In this document: positions 23,569 to 33,700 of the stretch, one piece after another
Layout of the letters: every line of letters starts with the position of its first letter
Numbering within the stretch: position 1 is the first letter of the stretch
NCBI GenBank assembly: GCA_022835595.1
Contig: BQUP01000002.1
Location: 1,846,534-1,910,533, forward strand
DNA length: 64,000 bases
Reading direction: 5' to 3'
From: Cystobasidium ongulense
Lineage: Eukaryota; Basidiomycota; Cystobasidiomycetes; Cystobasidiales; Cystobasidiaceae
The notes under the pieces: generated by a model
Database searches by the model: none
The model's input: only the letters and a program-made list of their open reading frames with translations
Told to the model about the DNA's origin: nothing
Made by a program: the position numbers and the translations under genes

Positions 23569-25301
23569 ATGCCTGGCGACAAGAGACAACGCGGAGGAGG
23601 TGGTGGTGGTGGTGGAAACGAGGACCGTTCAGCCAAGCGACGGCGCTATGCTGCAGCTGCGGGCAAGAGCAAGGCGAAAGCAGCTGCTGGCGAGATCCGT
23701 GGTCCAGGATTATGGCTATCGTGCGTTCGGCGCAAGGAGGGCATCAGCACGACAGAAGCGTATGATATGCTGAATGATGTGCGTGCATGCCTCTGCTGCT
23801 GTGGATGGGCGTGCAATTGCGGTGAATTGGTACAGAGGACAAGAGCGAAGTGCTGATTTCGTCGATTATCATCAATTATCCAGGTCGCAGACAGACTGTA
23901 CCCAGAGACTTCGAGGCAGGCCACAGGGAGCAGCAGCAACGGCGTCGCAGGGCAGGCTGATGAGGACCCAGACGACATCGAGGCTCAAATCGCCAAAGAG
24001 CTCCAGGAACTGCAGCCTGCGAGAGATCCAGAAACTGGCAAGAAAAAGATGCGCTTCCAGGGTGCGAGGACTGACACTGAATGCCGTGAGCTGTCGCATT
24101 ACTCCGTGGTCTACGTCGCCAGTTTCTTATCGACAGCTGACATGTCTAGTATTGTGGTAGTCGTCTGGATCTCCTGCGCGCCGCCTATCGACCCCATCAA
24201 AATAACATATACCATTGCAGATGACTTGCAGAATGGTGCTCCAGTACGCACAAGGTAAGCAGCATTTTTCATGAGTGTTGCTACATAATCACTTACTCGT
24301 CCGCTGACCTATTAATTGCATTGTCTTTAGATTCATTCAACGTATTACCCCAGTCTCCAACACGACACACGCCGACCCTAATTCTCTTAAAACCTTGGCG
24401 TATCGTCTCCTACAACCGCTAATTGCGCCAAGTGACTACACGCTTGAGCAGCTAGAAAATGATGAGCCCATCAAGGTATGTCTCTGCCTGAATTATGCCT
24501 CAGCTGGCTTCCAGAATCGCTGACTCTGCAATCCAGTATCGAATCGAACCAATCCTCCGCAACCACACACAATCTCTGAATCGACAAGTAGTCACAGATC
24601 TCATTGGAGACGTCGTTCGTGATCTCGCAAATCCCTCTTTCCAGTTCCAGAAGAGACGGATCTTCGAAGTAGCAGAGAACGGTAGCGAAGACAAAGAGAA
24701 GGCCGCGCCTTCGCAGGTTGCTACGCAAGTGTCCGCTGAAGCTACATCAGACCAGATTGCTGCTCCCGAGGTTTCACTTACTGTCCAAGTCCAAGAAAAC
24801 AGCGAAATTGTAAGTGAGGCTAGTCGACAAGAAGAGCAAATTGAGGCTAGTCCAAAGGAAGAGCAGCCTACCGAGGCGCCAGCACAAGAAACCGCTACAG
24901 TAGAAGATGAACAAGAAGAAATTCCCTGGCATATCTTACCAGCCCATCGAAGAAGAATCTATGTCGATCTCAAGCACCCTACGCATACGATCCTTGTTTC
25001 AGCGTTGAGAGGTGTGGTCGGTTTATCCGTAGTCGAACGATACGATGAACGCAAGAAATTCAACGTGCAAATGCTGAGTGGAACCCTTCCAGTGCGCAAA
25101 GAGAAGAAGGCGGGTACGGAGCAGGAGCAAGATATGGGCGATACAGAGGCAGGTGAATCAGCGTCAGCGTCACCTCATGTAGAATCTAAGCAGCCTATTG
25201 AGCGTGCCGAGCCTAGTACCGAGGTGAAAGCAGAAGTGGATCAGACTCTTAATGTAGAAGCAGGTGGTAATGAGCCGCAAGCTGAGATCCCCATACTATA
25301 G
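23569..25301 (+). CDS. TAN1: TAN1/THUMPD1-type tRNA acetylation adaptor (THUMP domain)
   Basis: Adaptor needed, with the acetyltransferase Kre33/NAT10, for N4-acetylcytidine in the D-arm of tRNA-Ser and tRNA-Leu; nuclear/nucleolar. Exons 23569-23778, 23884-24085, 24137-24254, 24331-24475, 24537-25301 give 479 aa. The N-terminus is Gly/Lys/Arg-rich (GGGGGGGG..KRRR), then GPGLWLSCVRRKEG, as in TAN1 'G..vtC.r.kE'. The THUMP core is seen in FIQRITPVSNTTHA, YRIEPILRNHTQSLNR, YVDLKHPTHTILV and VVERYDERKKFNVQML. An Ala/Glu/Gln-rich insertion of about 85 residues (24680-24935) interrupts the THUMP domain between the RNA-contact segment and the VDLK strand, and an acidic tail of about 75 residues follows. 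The exon 2/3 junction (TGCC|GTGAGC to CGACAG|CT) is the least certain. Confidence 0.88.
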
Positions 25302-25672
25302 TACTGTAGCATAATTCTCAAGCCAAAGATTTGCAATTGGCAAGCATCGGATGCATCTGCCTGTCCTTCCTGCCGACAATCATTGCGTTGCATCGTCCTA
25401 GTCAGATCCAATCTATATTACACTCAGCCTCGCTAGGCTGGACTCGCGCCAGCCTTCACCCACACGCTCCACTCCTCCCGCTTACAATTGGTCGCTCTTT
25501 GCTCGCTTCCAAAATTCTTTACTTCGATAGATATTTTACTGCCCTAAGTCAGCGCCGTTGGTCGTTCTTTGCTCGTAAGCCGCTTCACTGATAAATATTT
25601 TACTGCCCTCATCACTGTATGTTCGTTGCTTTGCCGGCACCTCGTAATTTATAGATATTTTACTGCCCCTTG
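25302..25672. other. Convergent intergenic spacer with tandem repeat
   Basis: Spacer of about 370 bp between the 3' ends of TAN1 (plus) and the Ser/Pro-rich gene (minus). Its second half is made of three degenerate copies of a roughly 60-bp unit, annotated separately. No gene seen. Confidence 0.6.
25480..25672. repeat. Three-copy tandem repeat, about 60-bp unit
   Basis: The block ATATTTTACTGCCC occurs at 25531-25544, 25595-25608 and 25655-25668, preceded by related TTGGTCGYTCTTTGCTCG or TTCGTTGCTTTGCCGGC segments. Spacing is about 64 and 60 bp. The copies have diverged by substitutions and small indels. The last copy abuts the stop codon of the minus-strand gene, so the array lies in both genes' 3' regions. 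Confidence 0.75.
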
Positions 25673-27144
25673 TCATTGCCATGAAGACTGATTGGGACCG
25701 GTATAGAACGCTGTTCCAGGTAGATGAAGTCCCAAAGAAAGTGAATGGTTTGAGTCAGTGGTAAGCTGAGGGCACCCAAGACGATGCTCACATGACTCCA
25801 GTTGACAGGCTTGCGGAGTAGTCGGAGCAATTGGTCCACTGAAGTACTGAGTTGTTTGAGATCTTTTTCTTGCTCTTATATGTAGGGCTTCAGCCATATC
25901 CCAGTCATGGAATGATTGAGGAGGAAGGCCGTCAGCACGTGGTGATTCGATCTCTGATGCTGGTGGCCTCGCTGACGACGAAGTTCGTTTCCGTCGATAG
26001 AGCATACCCGCGACGGGTTCTGAGACCATCTGAACTGACCCCCCAAAACTTGGAGCTGTGTTGAAAGACTCGAGTTGTGATACTTTAGACGAAGAGCCGG
26101 TAGATGTGCGTATTCTGCTGCCAGAGGATGGTAGAAGTGGGAGAGATGGAAAAGGAGGCAGGGGAGGAAGGGAAGCAAAGTCTCTGGAATTCGTGTGAAG
26201 GCGTGCGGAAGCTGAAAGCTTCGATGCACTTTTTTTCCGCTTCAAAGGTGCGGAAGATCCAGTTGCACCGGTCTTTGCACTCGTGATCTGGCTAGATCGG
26301 CGGACTCGTGATCTTACGCCCTTGGGTGCTGACGCGTCGCGCACGGTTGGTGGAGGCAGGTGGTTGAGGTCTGGCAAGGTTATAGTCGGGCACGGAAGCT
26401 GCAGCGACGATCTTCTTGGATAGGACAGGGGAGTTTGCGCGGGTGTGAAAGAGTACGGTGGCTGTGATGAACCACTACCGTAGCAATCAAGCTCTGACAC
26501 CATTTCGCTAGTTTGCTGCTCGATTGTAAGTCCGAGAGAAGTGTTTGGAGATGGGTGGGTCCAAAAGGTCGAGCTTTGCAAAATAGTAGACAGGTCAGAC
26601 AGTGCCATTGAGCATAGCTTCACATGTACATACTGCGTTCCGAGTTCCTTCCCAGGCAACTGGTTGCGACCGAAGTCTACAGGGGGTAAGTCGACGGAGA
26701 AGCCTGGCGAGCGGGGAGTGGGCGGAGCACCAGACGGATAGAATGTCTGAAAAGAAGTTGAGTGCTACGCCTTATATCAGTGATTGGCCGAGCTCATCTA
26801 TAGATCTATAGGATACTCACATTCCGCGCCGACGCGTCGTCAAAGCTTTGTCGCGTTCCGGCGAGGGCGTTGAACAATGGTGGCTGGCTAGATTCGTTCG
26901 CAGAAGAACCGTGAAGCGACATGGTGCGGGTGCGTGTTGATGGTATGCATGGATAGGTCGACTCGAAGGGGCCAGGTATGCTTGCAGAAGTGTAGAACGA
27001 AGAAGCAAAGTCGGCAGCATAGTTGTAGCCGTGGTCGTAGCGAGACTGCATTTTCGGACTGAGTTGGTCTTCGATATCGCGAGAGAAGATACGAGTTGAA
27101 TTTGACAGATGCGACCAGACGAAAGCAGAAGTAGGAGGCTGCAA
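25673..27144 (-). CDS. Uncharacterised Ser/Pro-rich protein
   Basis: Two exons (26821-27144 and 25673-26746, minus strand) joined in phase at AAT|GTGAGT..TTTTCAG give 465 aa. I recognise no domain. The protein is rich in Ser, Pro, Thr and Arg, with short basic clusters (RSRVRRSS, LKRKKSASK, YRRKRTSSS) that could be nuclear-localisation signals or phosphorylation targets, and no membrane helix or signal peptide. The composition suggests a disordered regulatory or scaffold protein. It is divergent from the DXO gene, sharing about 990 bp of upstream sequence, and convergent with TAN1. The ATG at 27144 is the first in frame; an ATG at 27051 is an alternative start. Confidence 0.6.
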
Positions 27145-28135
27145 GCGAAGCGACTGTCAAGCATTCATCTCGAAGAGCGACGCGGTGGCGCCAAGTCCAC
27201 CAGTTTGAGCTAGTTTTTGCGAAAGTCCAACGCAGGCTGCTTCAGGCCGGGGACTCTGAGACTGTTGTATTGACAGACAGTCAGTGTTTAGTTGGTCACT
27301 AGGGGGTGATGACAGAGAATAGAGGGGAGCACACTGTGATATATTGCGAATTATTGGCGAATTGTCAAACATGTATCGGCAAGCAAGCGGGCAAGTCGCC
27401 GTCAATCGGTCGTCGAATCCTAGGTCTCTGGCTGTGAAAGAGCCAGGACTGATATCATGTTTGCAGTGCCATCTGCTGGTGACCTTGTTTGTCTATCAAT
27501 CGTTTAGAAATTTAGGGTTTAGGGTTTTAGGGATTCGGTAGGCACCTCAAACGGAACCAATTCGGCGGTATTGTCAACTACTATCCGGACCACAACACTG
27601 TGGCGACATTTGCTCACTGAAGACCCTGGCTTTGGTAAAACCCGGGTCTCGGGATGCGTGTGAAGGGAATTTTGTGCTTCACCAGTCGCATAAGCGAAGC
27701 ATGTCGGACTTTTCGCGAGTCTGACTTGACAGCACTTGCGTGACGAGAAGACGGGACGGAGAAAGGAGTGTGACGGAGAGCGCGAGTAAACTCGCAGTTG
27801 GTCCAGGTACAGCGTGTTTGACGCCATGTAAGGGGATTGCTGCAAGAAGCATCGCGCATCAAGCGTATCTCACCGCGATACAGCTTAGTGCGTATCGCAT
27901 GATAGGCCCAGCTGGACAGACAGGATTCGTGTGCACCGCGAACTGGAACACGCTGCTCTTGACATGCCCGAATCACAGTAATGTTCAACTCCGCGAGGTC
28001 AGCGTGTAGATGCTTGCACCGCGTTCGCATTCGTGTCGGACTGCCTGACGAGAGGGCAGCTTCAGATACGACTCGGATTCGACGGCTGCTCTTGTGCCGA
28101 TGCCACCATACACGCTGGCGTAGTTCAATAGCGCG
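27145..28135. promoter_or_regulatory. Shared divergent upstream region
   Basis: About 990 bp between the starts of the Ser/Pro-rich gene (minus) and the DXO gene (plus). It includes a short telomere-like (TTTAGGG) tract (27511-27532). A 138-codon minus frame (27614-28030) shows no family resemblance and I do not call it. Presumed to hold both promoters; no TATA box is clear. Confidence 0.45.
27511..27532 (+). repeat. Short telomere-like tract (TTTAGGG)3
   Basis: Two TTTAGGG units followed by TTTTAGGG, preceded by AAA. Too short for a telomere remnant, but TTAGGG motifs bind Tbf1/Teb1-type Myb factors in fungi and are known promoter elements. It lies in a divergent promoter region. Confidence 0.55.
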
Positions 28136-29944
28136 ATGGAGTTGGAGCCACTGCAGCTACAGCACCCGTTCGAATACGCCAGCTCGACGCCGGTCCCCCT
28201 CAAACGACCGCAGCACTTCCACTCGTTCAGCTACGGCGAAGAACGCGAGCTGCTTGCCGATGCCACCAACAAGGACACTTCGCTGCGGTGGTACAAGCAG
28301 CCTGTACTGTATGTTCGTGTAGAGTGCTTGCTGCCGGCTTCACTAACGCTCTTGCTGCAGCGGATGTGACTTGCGATACGGCTACGAGAGATGTCATTGG
28401 CGTCCGGAAGACCTGGATGAAGGTCTCGACGCGCTTTTGGACAGGTGAGCTGGACGCTTAGGCTAGTTGAGAGGGCTACACTGAGGCGTGCAACCTTCTT
28501 CGTCCTGTCACGTCTGTCCAGCCTCGCCTCGCGTCTCCAAGACCCTGTAGCGGAAGAAGCTCTTTCCAAGCTGTTGCACTCGACAGCTGTTCTGACATGG
28601 AGAGGAATGGCAACAAAGCTACTGACTGCAGTCTACGAGGAAAGAGAAGGGTTCGAGATGAATGCAATGATGGTCGATGGCTGTCTATACCTTGAAGAAT
28701 ACAAATCTCCGCAGAAACGAAACAAAGTCATGGACTCTACACACCGTTTACAATCTTATTATGGGTATGTCGGGAGGGAACGATTGCTCTTGCGCGTCGT
28801 TATAGAACCTCAAAGCTGATAAGATTGCCCACTCTATTGTGTGCTCAAAGATACGCCTTCGAATCCTACTGCACTAGCGAAGATCCCAATCCGCCACAAC
28901 TGAGCTCGCCAGAAGATTGCTGGTCAGGCGATGTCAACACGAATGTGCAGTGGTGTTCAATCGTCCGAACCGCCATAGGGGACGTCTCCATGATCCTTGG
29001 CGGTGAGGTTGACTGCGTAAGGGAAGGAGCTGGAATTAAGGAAGGATTAGAAACACAGGACTTTATCGAGCTCAAGACAAACCTGGTTATTGAATCCACC
29101 AGAGACGAAATAAATTTTGAGAGGTATCTTATATCTATTACTCACAACAGTAAATTATCTCACAACAGTAAATTATGGCGAGCTGATTGCTTGTTCTGCT
29201 TGTAGATACAAATTGTTGAAGCATTATACGCAAAGCTGTGAGCTGCTAATTGTTGTAGAACAGCTTGAGTAGTCGGCGAAAATACTGACCAGTCTTCTTA
29301 CACAGTGCTACTCGGTGTTCCTACTGTCATTATCGGCTTCCGTCAGGACAACGGTGTTCTAGCAGGCTTCCAATCTTTCGAGACTTTGGACATTCCAAGG
29401 CTGTGAGTATCACTCATTGAAAAAAATACGAAAAAGGCAAGAAATTCTGCTGACTACTTGTCCATTTCGTAGTGTAGCTGAAAAGTCTCATGTCTGGCAT
29501 GCTTCCTCTTGCCTGAACGCTGGTCATCACATCTTTACCTACCTTCTCTCAACTTTGGCGCAATCAACACACGTGAAAGCCTTCGATGAACAGCTGTCAC
29601 AAGGTGTTATTCCACCTTCCGACTCTGTCCCCGTGTTCCGAATTTCGTACACGCCTGCAAGCAAAGAAGGGAAGTTTGTCAAAGTCAGGATGCTGTCTTC
29701 GCTAGAGATCGAGGATGTAGTGAAAGGGAAAACAAACATTAGAGACAGGGTAGGGTTTCTACCTCTGGATTGGGTGCAATCTGTCTCGACGCGTAGAGCA
29801 AGGTGCGTTTTTAACATTCGATACCATCCACCTCACCGATCTTTCCATGCTAGATTTCTGACCCTTAATCCACCCTTTCTGACACTGTATCCACCCTTAC
29901 CCCGCAACAGGCGAATGGCAGCATCGCAACAACTGAATTATTAG
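28136..29944 (+). CDS. RAI1: DXO/Rai1-family decapping and pyrophosphohydrolase enzyme
   Basis: Nuclear RNA 5'-end quality-control enzyme that removes incomplete caps, NAD caps or pyrophosphate; in yeast Rai1 partners the exonuclease Rat1. Exons 28136-28308, 28361-28444, 28522-28764, 28851-29123, 29206-29237, 29306-29402, 29473-29802, 29911-29944 give 421 aa with consistent phases. Family landmarks in order: WRGMATKLL (mobile Arg/Trp region), SYYGYAFESYC, the metal-binding GGEVDC, FIELKT (metal and catalytic Glu/Lys), and GFRQDNGVL near the C-terminal half. The final 10-residue exon (RRMAASQQLNY) follows a 108-nt stop-free intron, so its removal is optional. Whether it acts as Rai1 with Rat1 or as a free DXO1-type decapping exonuclease cannot be told; the symbol marks the family. 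Confidence 0.88.
29141..29176 (+). repeat. 18-bp perfect tandem duplication inside an intron
   Basis: CTCACAACAGTAAATTAT occurs twice head to tail within intron 4 of the DXO/Rai1 gene (29124-29205). Removing one copy would leave an intron of 64 nt, close to the local norm, so this looks like a recent replication-slippage duplication. Confidence 0.9.
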
Positions 29945-30716
29945 CCGCCTCGCTGCATGTACCAGCAAGATACTACATCAAGTCACCTGTGAATAGCCAG
30001 GAGTCGCGTAGCAAGACACTCCTGCGTGGTGACTGCTCGAAAAACCGCGGTCTGAAGGTCGTGCAGAGGCAACAATAAATACGTGGTGCACCTCAGCTGC
30101 AGAGCTGTTCATATTGATGTTAAAGACCTCTTGGATGTGAAATGTGGGAGACGAGACAAGTCTACCAAAACGAGCACTTCTATGTTCGAGCCGCGTCTCT
30201 CGCGTCTTGTAGGATCTTTCAAGTGGGAGGCACCTAGACGCCCATATCCGGAATTGTACTCTGTTGGAAGTGTAGCAGCCACCATGAAGCGCCGTTAGGT
30301 GTATGTGCGCTATATCCAACGGATAGCTATCGTTGTGTATCAGGCGCGGACTTCGTTTTGGAGAGGCGAGCGGCGCAGTGGCCAGGTCTGCTTTGATGTG
30401 TCATGCATAGCTGGAAAGCGGAAGTGTACTTGTTGCAGGATGTCCCTCTGCGACTTGTTGGGTCTCTTTTCGTCGCCCGTATTTTTGTTTGCCTTTCTCT
30501 CTTCCGCTCGCTTCATCGCCGCCAGAATGGCACTGCCAAACGGGCGAAGTGGGGGTGTCCAACAGCCGACCAGACTTTGCGGACGCAACATGGACGTCTG
30601 GGTGACATGCTCGCTAATCGACGATAGCTTGAGGTGGTGCTGCTGCTGCTCACTACGTGCACGCGTACAGGACGGGCATAAGAATCCGCTGGCAGCCTGC
30701 GACACGCGACCGCGAG
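29945..30716. other. Intergenic region upstream of ABCC transporter
   Basis: About 770 bp holding the 3' UTR of the DXO gene and the promoter of the ABCC gene. Open frames on both strands (30340-30813 minus, 30299-30736 plus) overlap the start of the transporter or one another and show no family features. No repeat or RNA gene seen. Confidence 0.45.
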
Positions 30717-33700
30717 ATGGACTGGGCGACAGCTGAGGACACGCTGGCGCTGCGGTGTGCCGGTGTGCTCTGTGCTGCCTCTGCATTGGCCTGGATCTAC
30801 TTTGCTGCGACATGGACGAGAAGCAAAACTGCAGGTGGAATCAAGCTGCCGTCTGCCAACGAGGATCCACTGGAGCCAGACGCGCTGCTGGATGAAGACA
30901 TCCCTCGGGACTTGGAAACATGGAAAAAGCACATCTTATGGCGAAAGCTGGTCTGCACTGCTGCCGCTGCTGCAGCTCTGCTCGCTTGGTCCACTCTGCT
31001 CTATACGGATGGAAATAACATCATCCTCCTGCAATGGTACTTTTGTGTCAGTTAGGTCATTACTCGCTCACTGTGACATTGTTGACGTGGTCTCTACTTA
31101 CAGCTCAACATGACTGTCATCTGTGTCACCTGGACCTTTCATTTTGATGTACACAATCATTGGCGAACAACGGTAGCCTTGGCTCTCTTGACACTGGTGA
31201 GTATACCTCTTGCGATTTATCTGGTAATGTCTTGCTTGACATGGCTGCCATCGCTAATTTTGAACTATATTCTTCCAGCTGGCTACATGCGAAAGACTGG
31301 GCGTTACAACGTTCTTGCCTTCGCAGGCACTACAAGACCACCGCCTTGCGCTTTACACTACAATTGCCCCTGCTATGATTTTCTTGGTCACTCTCACAAT
31401 TCGCAGATCTCCACCTCTAATAACACGATCCCCGTTCACATACGCTGACAAACAGAATTTTGAGAAAACGACATACGAAGAGTCCGCACCCTGCTATCTC
31501 TGATTACATTCAGTTGGCCTTCTCCTATGATATACTCGGTCCTAGAGCAAGCACGACAGAAAGTCCCAGAACTATCAATCCCTTACGTACATGCAAGGAA
31601 TCGCAGTTACCGGCTCTATCACAATTGGAAACGCTCATGCGAAGCCTCACTATCCGGAGGAGCGCCCACCTGTGCAAAAGAAGAAACTCTTGGACGCTGT
31701 CCTAAAGCAGTCAATGGCGTTCTTTGGCGGATCGTGCAAGCCAATAGATCGACTTTCACTGTCGTGTGGTTCTTCGATATACTACTCGCTAGCGCGAGGA
31801 ACCTACCTGCAGTAACAGTCAAGCATTTCTTGAGTGAATTAGAAGCAGCAGACGAGCGAGGTACTAGGAGATTTGCTTGGGCTTGGTTGGTCATCATGGT
31901 CGTAAGCATTGGTTTGAGAACTCTCATGATGGCGACGGACTACTTCCGATGGAATGGACGTCTACAAACTCGTTCCAGAACTCAAGTGGCTGCTCTTGTG
32001 TTTGAAAGAACCCTACTTGTAAGTCCCGTCACGAAAGCTGCTCACTAGCTCAGGTCTAAGCACCTTGTCCGCTCACGTTAGACCCGTCGAGTATCACCTC
32101 CTGATTCTGACGCGGAAGGTGGGGTAAAGCCAAAATCCAATGTTCTTAATCTCTTCACTACAGATACAGACCGCGTTGCTCTGTCCGTTGCGTTGCGGTG
32201 CTCCCATTTGCCCTGCGCTTCTGACTGTTGTTCCCTTTTTTCTAGTGCCATCACTCGCCTTTCGGAAATCATTATTTCTTTTCCTATCGGTGAGCAGAGC
32301 CCACAATATCTTTCTCTTATTCCTCGCTGACTAGTGTGTCTGTGGCATGCAGAGTTTGGTTTAGGTGTCTGGATGCTGGTCAATAATCTAGGGACAGCAG
32401 CAATCCCCGGTCTTCTCGTCCTAGCGAGCTTGACTCCAGTCTCGCAATATATAGTACACATCATTGCGAAGACCCAAACGCAACTTATGCGAGCAACAGA
32501 TAAACGAATGACAATATCAGCTGAAGTACTGAATTCAATCAAGCATGTCAAGCTCATGGCTCATGAAGGCCCATACAGGGAGAAAATCCTGCATGCTCGG
32601 GAGGTTGAACTAGCTGCCCTGCGAAAGAACCAACTTGCGAACTCTCTTCTGGCAACCTTTTCGCTTATAGGGCCGGCTTTCACTTTGTTGGTGTCCCTTT
32701 TCTGGTATACCAAAGTCCAAGGCCGCGAGATCTCTGCAGCTGTTGCATTCTCAAGTGTCCTTGTCACAGAGATGTTAAGGCGGTCTTCTGAAGTGAGCTG
32801 CGCATTGCGCTCTTTAGTTGCGTGTTGCTGATCAGATGCTTTCAAAAGGATGTCTATATTTCTATTGGTTCATGGACACAATGTCTGAATGCCGCCAGAC
32901 GGTTGGGTCAGTCGACGTCAAATAAACTTCCGATGTATTGCTGACAAGTAGAAACCTCCCGATGTGCAGAGGCATTCTTCGACCTAGATATATCACTTCA
33001 AGGCCAAATACTGAACAAACCGAATTTACCACTCACTCTGGTGCCAGCTTGGCAGGCGCCGAAGCAAGCGAGCCCTATCCAGCTCGAAGATGCTATCTTC
33101 CGATGGACAGCAACAGCGAGAAGTCCAGTTGAAAATACTCAGCCCGGATCTCCAGGATTTTCAGCCGGGTCTCTGAGCGTCACTTTTGAGCCAGGACTAC
33201 ATCTCATTTGCGGGCCTATAGCGAGCGGTAAAACACTCATGCTGCTTGGTGAGCCCAGTCCTAGACTATTTTGCGAGGCAAAGCTGACTAGGACAGCAGG
33301 TCTCCTTGGTGAAGTGCCTTTGGTCGCCGGACAGATCAAGCGCCCGCACTCCCGCTCCGACACATTACCCTTGCGATCAGAAGATCTCGACATCTCCGAA
33401 GAGAATTGGCTGACCACGGCATGCGCTTTCGGTAAGCTGGGAGCCACAAAAAGCCGGCGTGCAAGTTTGCTGAAAATGTATGTAGTCCCGCAGACGCCAT
33501 GGCTTCTCAGTGGCACGGTTCGAGAAAAGTAAGCATATCTTTAGACTATCTTCATTGCATTCTGTCCCCTCGCTCATCAGGAATTTCACAGCATCCTCTT
33601 TGGTCTGCCGATCAACGAAGAAAGGATTGCTCAAGTGTTATATGCATGCTGTTTGCTCCCAGATCTGCTCTACTGGACCCACGGCCTAGATACCGAAATT

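Noticed and set aside
27507-27533. Interstitial telomere or chromosome-fusion scar
   Set aside because: Only about three imperfect units and no subtelomeric repeats or gene-content change around it; a promoter motif is simpler.
30340-30813. 157-codon minus-strand frame before the ABCC gene
   Set aside because: It overlaps the transporter's first exon; composition (Arg, Ser, Gln, Pro) fits a shadow frame.
33529-33591. Frameshift between exons 8 and 9 of the ABCC gene
   Set aside because: Using the acceptor at CACAG (33591) rather than the earlier CAG restores phase and gives REN-ILFG, so no break is needed.
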